Shown piece by piece: positions 38,551 through 46,426 of a stretch of DNA of 64,000 bases. The notes beneath the pieces were generated by a model. It had not been told where the DNA came from. It saw only the letters and a program-made list of their open reading frames with translations, and searched no databases. Positions within the stretch are counted from its first letter, which is position 1; every line of letters starts with the position of its first letter. Origin of the DNA: Tritrichomonas musculus (taxonomy: Eukaryota > Parabasalia > Tritrichomonadida > Tritrichomonadidae); contig JAPFFF010000005.1 of assembly GCA_039105265.1 (NCBI GenBank), positions 62,001-126,000 on the forward strand, written 5' to 3'. Both the position numbers and the translations under genes were made by a program.

Positions 38551-38853
38551 TTAACCTTTGTTAATTATTTCTTGGAGTTCTTCCAATTTTTGTTTTAATT
38601 CTTCTTTGTTATCGAAACTATCAATAACTTCATTCATTTTCTTATTGAGAGCTTTCTGATAATTTTGGAATTGATATTGGAGGTTGATTTGTGAAACCAG
38701 AATCTCATGTAGGCCATCCATCGTTTCTTTTATTTTTTCCCTTGTTTCTTCCAAGCTGCCAATGTTCATTTTAAACATTTCATTTTGACTTTTTGATTCT
38801 TCTATGGATTCATGCATTGTATCCCAACCGTCGTCACTATCACTTGTATGCAT
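38551..38853 (-). CDS. Coiled-coil hypothetical protein (100 aa)
   Basis: The first 20 residues are Ser/Asp-rich and acidic. The rest is a long coiled coil (LEETREKIKETMDGLHEILV, EELKQKLEELQEII). It diverges from the membrane glycoprotein gene (38907) over a shared region holding AACGGTTATGTCACACCATT on its own strand. Its function is unknown. Confidence 0.6.
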   Translation of the reverse strand: MHTSDSDDGWDTMHESIEESKSQNEMFKMNIGSLEETREKIKETMDGLHEILVSQINLQYQFQNYQKALNKKMNEVIDSFDNKEELKQKLEELQEIINKG

Positions 38854-38906
38854 TAATAAAAAAATGGTGTGACATAACCGTTTTTAACCGCTTTCATTTT
38901 TATTAA
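38854..38906. promoter_or_regulatory. Divergent promoter between coiled-coil gene and glycoprotein gene
   Basis: Contains ATAACCGTTTTTAACCGC (two inverted AACGG-like sites) and TTTCATTTTTATTAAATG at the glycoprotein start. The latter closely fits the trichomonad initiator pattern TCAYTWYTCATTA. The same pair of sites, in the other orientation, precedes the gene at 40490. Confidence 0.7.
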
Positions 38907-40193
38907 ATGTTCGTTATCTTTTTGATACTCATTAATCGCCCATCAATTGAAGGAATACCTGATGATGCTGAATGGATTTCTTGTTTTGATTGGGAAATTG
39001 TTAATGGAGAATGGAAATCAGTTATACCAAATGATGACTTATCATGTTGGACAAATTATGCAACAACAAACAATTTAACACTTAAACAATCATTTACTGC
39101 CAGGAAATTTTGGATCATAGGAAAAATTTCTACCCGTCATGATGAGGCGGAACTTTTATGGAATTCTCAAAAATATCTCATCAATGAATATTCCAACGAT
39201 GAACAAGATTGGATAATTGTTTTTGAATCAAATGAATTTCCCCTAATGCTAACAAATATTATTATTAATGTTCAACAACATAGAAGCACCCTATTTCGAG
39301 GTATTGCATATTTAAGACAGGAATCTTTATCTCCAGCAATTGAAGGAATACCTGATAATGCTGAATATATTCCATGTAATGACTGGGAAATTGTAAGTGG
39401 AAATTGGTTTGATAAAGATGATGATCCATCAAATGTGAACAATCCATATCATAGATGCTTTGTTTCTGGTTCTTCAGAAGGAGTCAAAAAGATAACATTT
39501 TATGGTTCTAAATTTTGGATAATTGTTATGAATTCAAATTCTTTTTACCAAGGTGATCTTTTATGGAATTCAGAACATTATCTCTTTCCTGAAAAAATGT
39601 TACCAAATAATAAACCTTTTTTGATTGCTTATGAATCACCAACATTCTCACCAATTGATACAACATTATTAATTACTATTCAACGTAATGCTCTCGGATT
39701 ACGTGGGTTATTCTATCTCAAAGATCCTCCAATTCAAACACCATCTCTTTCACCATCTCTTTCGCCATCTTTAACTCCATCATTTTCACCATCACGTTCA
39801 CCAACATTCCGCCCATCATTTTCACCAACATTCCGCCCATCAATTTCACCATCACGTTCACCATCACGTTCACCATCACGTTCACCATCTCTTTCACCAT
39901 CACGTTCATCAACATTCCACCCATCATTTTCACCATCATTTTCACCATCACGTTCGCAATCTTTTCAATTCACTATATCAGATCAATTCTCTGAATCCTA
40001 TTTTTTCAATTTCTCATATCAATTCTCTCCATCAGATATTGAACAAAAGAATGTATCAAAAATAATAGGTTTATCTGTATCTATTCCATTACTAATTCTC
40101 ATGATTCTTGCTCTTGGAATTATCTTTTACAAAAATCAAACCAAATTTCCAACTGAAAATTTCCATTCAGACTCTGACTCAGTTGGACTTTAA
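38907..40193 (+). CDS. Type I membrane glycoprotein with mucin-like stalk (428 aa)
   Basis: It starts with a hydrophobic stretch (MFVIFLILI) that can serve as a signal peptide. Two tandem ectodomain units of about 130 residues follow (from about 14 and 145), sharing IEGIPD(D/N)AE, FDWEIV/NDWEIV, KFWII and LLWNS..YL. A Ser/Pro-rich stalk (about 273-360, SPSRSPS-type repeats) leads to one membrane helix (about 385-408, LSVSIPLLILMILALGIIFY) and a short acidic Ser/Asp tail. This is the plan of a host-type surface protein or a viral envelope/attachment glycoprotein. It is unusual for a Maverick, whose virions are expected to be naked icosahedra. It may act at the infected cell surface, or be a captured host gene. 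Confidence 0.75.
   Translation: MFVIFLILINRPSIEGIPDDAEWISCFDWEIVNGEWKSVIPNDDLSCWTNYATTNNLTLKQSFTARKFWIIGKISTRHDEAELLWNSQKYLINEYSNDEQDWIIVFESNEFPLMLTNIIINVQQHRSTLFRGIAYLRQESLSPAIEGIPDNAEYIPCNDWEIVSGNWFDKDDDPSNVNNPYHRCFVSGSSEGVKKITFYGSKFWIIVMNSNSFYQGDLLWNSEHYLFPEKMLPNNKPFLIAYESPTFSPIDTTLLITIQRNALGLRGLFYLKDPPIQTPSLSPSLSPSLTPSFSPSRSPTFRPSFSPTFRPSISPSRSPSRSPSRSPSLSPSRSSTFHPSFSPSFSPSRSQSFQFTISDQFSESYFFNFSYQFSPSDIEQKNVSKIIGLSVSIPLLILMILALGIIFYKNQTKFPTENFHSDSDSVGL
39738..39960 (+). repeat. Ser/Pro codon repeat tract of the glycoprotein stalk
   Basis: Imperfect 12-bp repeats (TCACCATCACGT type) encode SPSR/SPSL/SPTF units. The tract is low-complexity and likely length-variable. It also creates a spurious Met/Val-rich ORF on the other strand. 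Confidence 0.85.
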
Positions 40194-40229
40194 AAAAATA
40201 AATAAACAAATTTAATCTCTTTTTATTTA

Positions 40230-40490
40230 TTAAGGAGTAGTTAAAATTTTCTCTCTTGAATTGTAGATTTGAATCTTATTAAAGAAATCATGTTCAATCA
40301 TTGTTGTGAAAACAAATGGTGTGTCATTAACTTCTTTCTTAAATCGGTCAAGATTGTTATTTTCAAGATCATTGATCATAACATTTAATTTGAACATGAA
40401 AAATAACTTTAAATGTCGGAAATCAGACACGATATCATTTTTGAACAATTTTCTAAATTCTAATTCAAGGTCTTGTTCAGTAACAGTCAT
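40230..40490 (-). CDS. Small helical hypothetical protein (86 aa)
   Basis: Helical with regular aromatic residues (LEFRKLFKNDIVSDFRHLKL, FMFKLNVMINDLEN). No family is recognised. The upstream region on its strand has ATAACCGTTTTTAACCGC and TTTCATTTTTATTTATG, a near copy of the glycoprotein promoter, so the two genes are probably expressed together. Confidence 0.6.
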   Translation of the reverse strand: MTVTEQDLELEFRKLFKNDIVSDFRHLKLFFMFKLNVMINDLENNNLDRFKKEVNDTPFVFTTMIEHDFFNKIQIYNSREKILTTP

Positions 40491-40524
40491 AAATAAAAAT
40501 GAAAGCGGTTAAAAACGGTTATGT

Positions 40525-40788
40525 TTATTTATTATTTAACGTTTCTTCCAATTTTTGGAAATTCTCTCTGTTGGAAGTTGCTAAAATCCCAACTGTTATT
40601 AGTAAAGAATGTAATTGTTCTTGTCTCTCTGGACGAGAATCATTTTTTAAATCAATTTCTTGATCAAAGAATTCTTCAGTCATTTTGATCATTTGATCAC
40701 AAGTTTTTTCAATTTCACCTCTAGTGAATTTTAATAAATTTATTAATTCTTTTTGTTTTTCACTAGGTAAACTTTGTTGGCCCTGCAT
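40525..40788 (-). CDS. Small coiled-coil hypothetical protein (87 aa)
   Basis: Helical and charged (KQKELINLLKFTRGEIEKTC, FFDQEIDLKNDSRPERQEQL). Its upstream sequence AAAAAGTTCATTTTTTTTAA is a variant initiator-type promoter also seen before the genes at 41177 and 45965. The function is unknown. Confidence 0.55.
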   Translation of the reverse strand: MQGQQSLPSEKQKELINLLKFTRGEIEKTCDQMIKMTEEFFDQEIDLKNDSRPERQEQLHSLLITVGILATSNRENFQKLEETLNNK

Positions 40789-40823
40789 TTAAAAAAAATG
40801 AACTTTTTGAATGAATTGACTTT

Positions 40824-41177
40824 TTATTCAAAATTTTCAATTTGATTATTCAAGTTCCAGACATGTCCCCAATATAATTCTTTTATTTTTCTAAGTTCAT
40901 CGAGTTTTTTGTTTGTCTCAGGCGTACTTTCTCCTTTGAGTAATTGTGAAAATTCATCAGAATTTTTCTTCCATTGTTCCCAAGTCAAATCTCTTCTTTT
41001 CTTTAATTCTTTATATTCGGTTTTGTTAAATTCGTCTATCATCACATGAAATATTCTATTGAGATTTTTGTTAATCTTTTTTAGATGATCTTCTATTTTT
41101 TCCAAATCTGAAGAACATGGACAATCGGATACTTTAACATAATAATCCGCATACATTAACATTAATAAAAGAAACAT
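40824..41177 (-). CDS. Secreted coiled-coil protein (117 aa)
   Basis: The N-terminal hydrophobic stretch (MFLLLMLMYADYYV) reads as a short signal peptide, then come closely spaced cysteines (SDCPCSS) and a long charged helix (LEKIEDHLKKINKNLNRIF, KKLDELRKIKELYWGHVW). It may be secreted or anchored in a membrane compartment. Its neighbours are other small helical genes. The family is unknown. Confidence 0.6.
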   Translation of the reverse strand: MFLLLMLMYADYYVKVSDCPCSSDLEKIEDHLKKINKNLNRIFHVMIDEFNKTEYKELKKRRDLTWEQWKKNSDEFSQLLKGESTPETNKKLDELRKIKELYWGHVWNLNNQIENFE

Positions 41178-41249
41178 TTTTAAAAAAATGAACTTTTTGA
41201 ATTAAAATTTTTATTAAACTTTTTGTGAGTTAAAATTTTTAGTTTGTGC

Positions 41250-41289
41250 GCACAAAGGTACACAAAGGTGCACAAAGGTGCACAAAGGT
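41250..41289. repeat. 10-bp tandem repeat GCACAAAGGT (4 copies)
   Basis: Four consecutive units (GCACAAAGGT, ACACAAAGGT and two more GCACAAAGGT), flanked by TTGTGCGCAC and TTGCGCACAA, which are near-inverted. It lies in the gap downstream of the 41291-41818 gene. It is GC-richer than its surroundings. It could be a protein-binding array or a terminator; the sequence alone does not decide. Confidence 0.8.
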
Positions 41290-41290
41290 A

Positions 41291-41818
41291 CTATGTTGCG
41301 CACAATTTTTTTCTTCGATACCAAGTTTTTTGTTCACCCATAAATCTTCTTCGTCTTGTTTTAAAATAATCTCGAACCCAATTTAATTTTCCAAATGCAT
41401 TTTTTGTAATTTGTGTATGAAAAAAACGATTATACAAATTAACTATTTCGTCACTTGGATATTCTCTATTTTTATCAAGAGTTTTCAAAAAATCTTCAAA
41501 ACAATTTCTTTTGTTGAGTCTTGTTTCTAATTCATCTCCCCAATCTGGAGGTCTTGGATTTCCATGACGGTTTGGATTTGCTGGATGTTCTTCTAATTGT
41601 TTTTCTACAATTTGATTAATTCCTGCATAAAATTCTTCTTCGTTTGGAGACGTTGATTTAGGTTCATTAAAATCACGGTCTATTTCCCATTCATCAATTT
41701 CATTATTGACAACAAAGTTTTGAAAACTATTATTTAAATTTTGCATGTTTGGTGATAATTGATATTGAGGTGAACCCCCAGTTGAATAGTGTAGAGGTAA
41801 TTCGTTATCACTTGACAT
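41291..41818 (-). CDS. Hypothetical protein with possible winged-helix C-terminus (175 aa)
   Basis: The N-terminal 90 residues are polar and acidic, probably disordered. Residues about 105-175 read like a DNA-binding winged helix (FEDFLKTLDKNREYPSDEIV, TQITKNAFGKLNWVRDYF, then the basic KTRRRRF and YRRKK). Such domains accompany D5-like helicases, and this gene diverges from the helicase gene over 50 bp. A helicase partner or replication initiator is plausible but unproven. Confidence 0.6.
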   Translation of the reverse strand: MSSDNELPLHYSTGGSPQYQLSPNMQNLNNSFQNFVVNNEIDEWEIDRDFNEPKSTSPNEEEFYAGINQIVEKQLEEHPANPNRHGNPRPPDWGDELETRLNKRNCFEDFLKTLDKNREYPSDEIVNLYNRFFHTQITKNAFGKLNWVRDYFKTRRRRFMGEQKTWYRRKKLCAT

Positions 41819-41868
41819 TAATTAAAAAATGAATAACGGTTTTGACAGTCACTTTTATTTTTGTATCG
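41819..41868. promoter_or_regulatory. Promoter of the SF3 helicase gene
   Basis: AACGGTTTTGACAGTCACTT followed by TTATTTTTGTATCG directly before the helicase ATG (41869). It is the plus-strand counterpart of the promoters at 43780-43802 and 44073-44096 and includes an initiator-like TCACTTTTATT. The divergent gene (start 41818) also starts here. Confidence 0.72.
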
Positions 41869-43569
41869 ATGAATCAACCAACCTTCCTCTCTGATGATTT
41901 CTTAATTCCAGAAGCTAGACAAATGGAAAATATAAATGAGAATGTCTTTCCTCAATATCAAGGTCAAGAATTTCATGATCGTGATTTTCAAATAAATACA
42001 AATCTCATTCAATTGTTTCCTGATGATGTTGTTGGATTGTTAAATTTATTTGAACCAACACTTGAAAATTTAACAACTTCTATCAAATATATATTTCGTT
42101 CTCCATTTGTTTCAAACGTTTTGTATGATATTGTGAAAAATTGGTACTTATCAAATCAAGATAATTCTGAACAAGATCTTCAAGCAATTTGTAGTCAAGA
42201 AAATCATCCAGAAGTTTCAAATCATTGGATCTTCCCAATTTTGAATGCACTCTCAGTATCTCAAAGAAATGTTATTTGGGAGAAATATTTCAATAATACA
42301 ATTAACCAATTTGTTCAAATTGATTTTGGTGAAGATTGTTCAATAAACTCTTTTAGATATAAGAATTATGAAAGAAAATATTCTTCTACTGGAATTCGTG
42401 TTGGGGATTTCTTTACTGATTTCAAAAAAGTTTGTTGTTATATTCAACTTGACAGAATCTTCATAATTAAAAAATCAAATACGTTAGAAATGTTAAATCC
42501 TACTCAATTTGCACCAATATTAAAACAAATTAAATTAGGGTATTCAAAAGTTAGTAAAAAGAATAAGAAAGTAATTACTGCATTTGATGTTGTTTCCTTT
42601 GGAAAGAATATGGATTTCATTACTTATGAACATATGAAATTCTTTTCCAATGATCCAAACATTTTTTCATATTTTCATTGGTATCCTTATTCAAGATTAA
42701 TTCTTTGTACACAAAATGTGATTCAACCATTTTTGGATCATATTTTTAGAGTTATTGCAAATTCTAATCAAGAATTATATGATTATATCATTAAATGGAT
42801 TTCATTTATTTTTCAACATCCAGATGGTAAAACAGGTACTGCATTAGTTATTATTGGTGAACAAGGTTGTGGGAAAAATACATTTACTAATGTTCTTTGT
42901 CAACTTTTAGGTGAATATTCTGATCCAAATGCAAACTTTGATAATATTACAAGCAATTTTAATTTACAAATCTTAAACAAAAAATTATTGGTATGCTCAG
43001 AAATGTTAGATTATCATCTCATTCGAAAATATCCTCAACAACATGAAAGATTAAAAACATTAATCACAGAAAGATTCACTACTATTGAAGGAAAACATAT
43101 TAATACTGAATCTAAAGAAAATGTTGCCAATTTCATCTTCTTATCAAATAATCCTGCTCCTATTCGAATTGATGAACACGATAGAAGATTTGTTGTTACA
43201 AAATGTTATCCAATGATAGGTCAAGACTATTTTGCACCTTTACATAATCTTATTAAGACACAAGATTTCAAAAACAATTTAATTACTTTTTTCTTGACTG
43301 TTGATTTATCTGATTTCATTCCAGCACAATTTCCAAATACCCAAGATAGAATGAATTTAATGAACTTTTCAAAACCTCCTGAAAAATTATTTATTGAGGA
43401 AAACTTACAAAAATTCAGAAATGGTTATGTAGCTTTTGAAGCCTGGACTGAATTTAAAAAATGGGCAAAAGCAAAAAATTTCAGATCCATAACTTATCAA
43501 GAATTTCATCAAAAAATTTTACAAGACTGCTCATTTAATAATAATGATAAGAAATATAGATTAAGGTAA
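41869..43569 (+). CDS. SF3 helicase, D5-like primase-helicase family (566 aa)
   Basis: Walker A GEQGCGKNT near residues 329-337, Walker B-type KLLVCSEML near 371-379, and motif C with sensor asparagine FIFLSNNPAPI near 420-430, followed by the arginine-finger-like DEHDRRF. These are diagnostic of superfamily 3 viral helicases. A D5_N-like part precedes the ATPase core. The N-terminal region has no obvious primase motif (no DxD seen). It unwinds the element's DNA during replication together with the polymerase. The start is the ATG at 41869, just after the promoter; an upstream TTG is unlikely to be used. Confidence 0.9.
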   Translation: MNQPTFLSDDFLIPEARQMENINENVFPQYQGQEFHDRDFQINTNLIQLFPDDVVGLLNLFEPTLENLTTSIKYIFRSPFVSNVLYDIVKNWYLSNQDNSEQDLQAICSQENHPEVSNHWIFPILNALSVSQRNVIWEKYFNNTINQFVQIDFGEDCSINSFRYKNYERKYSSTGIRVGDFFTDFKKVCCYIQLDRIFIIKKSNTLEMLNPTQFAPILKQIKLGYSKVSKKNKKVITAFDVVSFGKNMDFITYEHMKFFSNDPNIFSYFHWYPYSRLILCTQNVIQPFLDHIFRVIANSNQELYDYIIKWISFIFQHPDGKTGTALVIIGEQGCGKNTFTNVLCQLLGEYSDPNANFDNITSNFNLQILNKKLLVCSEMLDYHLIRKYPQQHERLKTLITERFTTIEGKHINTESKENVANFIFLSNNPAPIRIDEHDRRFVVTKCYPMIGQDYFAPLHNLIKTQDFKNNLITFFLTVDLSDFIPAQFPNTQDRMNLMNFSKPPEKLFIEENLQKFRNGYVAFEAWTEFKKWAKAKNFRSITYQEFHQKILQDCSFNNNDKKYRLR

Positions 43570-43572
43570 CTT

Positions 43573-43770
43573 TTATTTATTTAATTCTTTTCTTAAAAGT
43601 TCAATTTCTTTTTCTACTTTGTCTCTTTCTCTTCGTAAATCCATTAATTTTCTAAAATCTTTATCATCATAAACCCTTTGATTACCAATAATCCCTGCCT
43701 TTTTTTCGATGTCATTTATTTGTTCATCTAAGATATCCCATTTCTCGTAAGCTTCTTGCAATTTAGACAT
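43573..43770 (-). CDS. Small coiled-coil protein (65 aa)
   Basis: Begins MSKLQEAYEKWDILDEQI and is wholly helical (LRRERDKVEKEIELLRKEL). It shares the MSKL start, size class and upstream promoter with the next gene, suggesting an old tandem duplication. It converges with the helicase gene, with the stop codons 3 bp apart. The function is unknown. Confidence 0.6.
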   Translation of the reverse strand: MSKLQEAYEKWDILDEQINDIEKKAGIIGNQRVYDDKDFRKLMDLRRERDKVEKEIELLRKELNK

Positions 43771-43779
43771 GAAAACAAA

Positions 43780-43802
43780 AATAAAAGTGAAGTGTCAAAA
43801 CT
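43780..43802 (-). promoter_or_regulatory. TTTTGACACTTCACTTTT-type promoter
   Basis: On the minus strand: AGCAGTTTTGACACTTCACT, then TTTATTTTTGTTTTC and the ATG of the 65-residue gene. It differs from the consensus by CAG in place of CGG. A near-identical copy serves the next gene at 44073-44096. Confidence 0.65.
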
Positions 43803-43812
43803 GCTTTTTTAT

Positions 43813-44061
43813 TTAAGACTTTGAAATTTTAAAGAGTTGATGACGGATTTCTTGAAGTTCACTTTGTAATCGATACCATTCTTGTTTATCTTCAGGATTC
43901 AAGGCTGAGATGTTATGACACATCTTTCCGTACTCATTTTCAATCTCTGGTGCTTTCATCAAGAGTTGACGTCTTTGTTTTTCTTTTTCGTCCATTACTT
44001 TCATTAGATTTTCGATTTGTTCCTCTTCTATTTTTTCTTGTTTATCTTCCAATTTAGACAT
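43813..44061 (-). CDS. Small coiled-coil protein (82 aa)
   Basis: Begins MSKLEDKQEKIEEEQIENLM and is a charged helical protein with one MCHN segment. The N-terminus and the promoter resemble those of the 65-residue gene. It diverges from the integrase gene (44114). No family is recognised. Confidence 0.6.
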   Translation of the reverse strand: MSKLEDKQEKIEEEQIENLMKVMDEKEKQRRQLLMKAPEIENEYGKMCHNISALNPEDKQEWYRLQSELQEIRHQLFKISKS

Positions 44062-44072
44062 AAAAACAAAAA

Positions 44073-44096
44073 ATAAAAGTGAAGTGTCAAAACCGC
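44073..44096 (-). promoter_or_regulatory. Promoter between small coiled-coil gene and integrase
   Basis: On the minus strand: AGCGGTTTTGACACTTCACT, then TTTATTTTTTGTTTTT and the ATG of the 82-residue gene. The integrase start lies on the other side, 18 bp away, so both genes may be driven from here. Confidence 0.65.
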
Positions 44097-44113
44097 TCTT
44101 TATTGAAATTTAA

Positions 44114-45502
44114 ATGTTATCGTCAGAAGGTGAAAAATTAATGAATTATTTAGAAAAGAAAGCTTATCAAAAGAAATTAATAATGCCAAATGAAGCTAGA
44201 AATTATAAAGGATATCAAAAAGATTTTGTAACTGATGATGAATTTGAACAAATTTATAATGCTTATTCAGAATTTCGAAAAGTATTATCTGAATCATTAC
44301 CTGTAATCACTGATGAAAAAAATCCTGATGATGAATTAAGTTTTGAAGAAAAAATTGAGAACCATGTAATTAATAATTTACATAATGAAAATATTCGTAC
44401 TTTTCCTGAATTTGAAAAATTGACCTCTGGATGGAAAAAAGGTAAAGATAAATATACTATGGAAGAATGGTATGAAATATATATTACAAAAATTATGGAA
44501 CAACCAGGAATGATAGTTGAATTCAAAGGTAAAACAAATGTACCTGATATTGCATTTAGAAATAAAAATAAAAGACATGTACTATTAAAACAATTTGAAA
44601 AAGTTATTGAGCCAAATTATGTTTCTGAAGATGATTATGTTCAAAAGAAACAATTTCCAACTAATAAGAATAAAAAATATTATTTACATAAATTATGTGA
44701 ACCTGGTACTTATTTAATTGATATTATGTTTGAAAAAAATGTTGGGTACTTAATTTGTATAGAAGCCAATAGTCGATATTTATATGCAATTCCTTTAGGT
44801 AGAGAATGTTTTGGAGATATAAATAAAATTATGACTGCTGGACAAAAAACATCTATTTCAATAACAAAAGCTTTAAATACTTTATTTCAACAAGGAATGA
44901 AACCTAAAATATTGACCGGAGATGGTGAAAAAGGTTTTTGTTCTGAAGAAACAATAAATTTTTTAAATTCAAATGGAATTAAATGGGAACCTGTTGATAG
45001 AATGGATGATTATCATTATCCATCATTTTTACGAAAACCAGGTGAAAAACAAACAACTAGCCCATTACATTCTTCATTAGGTATAGTTGATAGAATTATT
45101 AGAACTTTGAGAGATATGGCTTTTGAAGTTCAACGAGAAATCTCCCCTGAAATATTAAAAGAATTAGTTGTTCAATATAATAATGCCCCACACTTAACTT
45201 TGTCAAAATATGCAGGTATGAATGTTTCCCCTAGTCAAATGCAAAATAATTCTGATTTATATACTTTTATTTGTAGACGTATTTCTCAAGCTAATTATAA
45301 TGTTTCTGCTCAAAAAGGTTATAATTTAAAAGAAAACCAAGAAGTAATTGTATATAATAATAAAGACACTCTTAAAAAAAGACGATCAATAACTCAACCT
45401 GGTAGATTTTTTGTAAAAGGTTTTCAAAATGGTAAATATTTAATACAAGATCTTAAAGGAAATACTCAAATATTACCTCGTTATAGATTAGATCCTATTT
45501 GA
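44114..45502 (+). CDS. Retroviral-type (rve) integrase of the large Maverick (462 aa)
   Basis: Inserts the element into host DNA, giving the 5-bp duplication. The rve core spans about residues 195-345. The first catalytic Asp is in YLIDIMF near 203, and the second in LTGDGEKGF near 270. The third catalytic position, expected within (V/I)ERxxRT, reads LGIVDRIIRTLRDM near 325, so Asp stands where Glu is usual. It is also about 55 residues from the second Asp because the loop between is extended. The N-terminal 190 residues are helical, and the C-terminus (ILPRYRLDPI) ends a small beta-rich tail. Trichomonad integrases may use this variant, or the enzyme may be impaired. Confidence 0.9.
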   Translation: MLSSEGEKLMNYLEKKAYQKKLIMPNEARNYKGYQKDFVTDDEFEQIYNAYSEFRKVLSESLPVITDEKNPDDELSFEEKIENHVINNLHNENIRTFPEFEKLTSGWKKGKDKYTMEEWYEIYITKIMEQPGMIVEFKGKTNVPDIAFRNKNKRHVLLKQFEKVIEPNYVSEDDYVQKKQFPTNKNKKYYLHKLCEPGTYLIDIMFEKNVGYLICIEANSRYLYAIPLGRECFGDINKIMTAGQKTSISITKALNTLFQQGMKPKILTGDGEKGFCSEETINFLNSNGIKWEPVDRMDDYHYPSFLRKPGEKQTTSPLHSSLGIVDRIIRTLRDMAFEVQREISPEILKELVVQYNNAPHLTLSKYAGMNVSPSQMQNNSDLYTFICRRISQANYNVSAQKGYNLKENQEVIVYNNKDTLKKRRSITQPGRFFVKGFQNGKYLIQDLKGNTQILPRYRLDPI

Positions 45503-45504
45503 AT

Positions 45505-45572
45505 TGTCAGAAAATGCAAAAATAAAAAGAGTGTCAAAAAATGCAAAAATAAAAGGGTGTCAAAAAATGCAG
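45505..45572. repeat. Triplicated promoter-like repeat downstream of the integrase
   Basis: Two full units and a partial unit of about 26 bp, core TGTCAAAAAATGCAAAAATA (45505, 45532, 45558). TGTCAAAA and AAAAATAAAA match the flanks of the right-half promoter on the minus strand, but the AACGG part is missing. The repeat may be degenerate promoters for the 45876 gene or leftovers of gene loss. Confidence 0.65.
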
Positions 45573-45597
45573 TAAATTGAATTGTTTATTTAATTAA

Positions 45598-45876
45598 TTA
45601 TTTCCTTTCGTTCCAGCGTTTGAGATTTTTCAAACCTGCCTTTAATTCTTCAATGAAGAAGCATTCAAGTTCGTTAGCTTTTTCTTCATTTGAGCTATCT
45701 CCATCATTCATTATCACACGAACATCATCGAAGTGATTCATATTGGCTGCAGCTTCTTGGAGCATATATGCCATTTTTTCTCTTTGATCAAGATCATCAG
45801 AAATAGTTCTCCATTCATGAACACTATCAAGAGCTTCGACAACTTCAAGTAAGTGTTGGATCGTACGGGCTTCCAT
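45598..45876 (-). CDS. Hypothetical protein (92 aa)
   Basis: The start is placed at the Met of MEARTIQHLLEVVEALDSV (45876), because the conserved promoter module begins just upstream, near 45884. The protein is helical and acidic, ending in a basic segment (LKNLKRWNERK). No family is recognised. It is driven by the same module type as the two terminal gene pairs. Confidence 0.6.
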   Translation of the reverse strand: MEARTIQHLLEVVEALDSVHEWRTISDDLDQREKMAYMLQEAAANMNHFDDVRVIMNDGDSSNEEKANELECFFIEELKAGLKNLKRWNERK

Positions 45877-45883
45877 GCTTGTA

Positions 45884-45964
45884 TAAAAATGATGTGATGA
45901 CCTCACGAGAAAAAATTAGATTTTTTGGTTAACGGTCGCCTAGTGAAAAAGTTCATTTTTTTTA
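45884..45964. promoter_or_regulatory. Third copy of the GATGTGATGACC promoter module
   Basis: Contains GATGTGATGACCTCACGAG, AAAAAATTAGATTTTTTGG and TTAACGGTCGCC in the same order and spacing as 48220-48272. The side facing the 45965 gene differs: AAAAAGTTCATTTTTTTTAA directly before the ATG. So two promoter types are joined here. Confidence 0.72.
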
Positions 45965-46357
45965 ATGTCGGACAAACAAAGTGTACCTGAACAAAAAGAA
46001 ATTAAAGATGATATACCATCTATGTCTGCAAAAGACATGAGAAATCCAAAAAGAACTCAAGGTTGGAAAATGTTGAAATCAAGGTATGGGGAAAATGTAT
46101 CCCTTCAAAAATTATCAGCAGTTGCAAAAGTTATGATGCAATGTATTGATCATAATATTCCATCAGAAACTCCAAGTCTTTCAAGGGAAGATATTCGATC
46201 GAAAGAAAAATTAATTCTTTGGTTCGATACTCATATTGAGTTTATTCGACCATTTTTGTCACCTGGAATGATGATTGGTTATGATAAAGGGAAATTACTA
46301 AAAAAGTCGAAGACAAAGAAAAAGAAGAAGAAAAAGATAAAGAAAAGAAATAAATAA
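45965..46357 (+). CDS. Basic hypothetical protein with poly-Lys tail (130 aa)
   Basis: An ordered helical middle (TQGWKMLKSRYGENVSLQKL, SAVAKVMMQCIDHN, KEKLILWFDTHIEFI) is followed by a Lys-only tail (about 20 basic residues). The family is unknown. The tail suggests nucleic-acid contact or nuclear targeting. It converges with the 594-residue gene. Confidence 0.65.
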   Translation: MSDKQSVPEQKEIKDDIPSMSAKDMRNPKRTQGWKMLKSRYGENVSLQKLSAVAKVMMQCIDHNIPSETPSLSREDIRSKEKLILWFDTHIEFIRPFLSPGMMIGYDKGKLLKKSKTKKKKKKKIKKRNK

Positions 46358-46426
46358 AAAATTAATTAATTAAATTGGTTTATTAAAAACCTAAATCTTT
46401 TTTGAGAGTTTTTTTATTCCGATCTC

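Noticed and set aside
39718-39951. Met/Val-rich minus-strand ORF
   Set aside because: Antisense of the Ser/Pro codon repeat in the glycoprotein gene.
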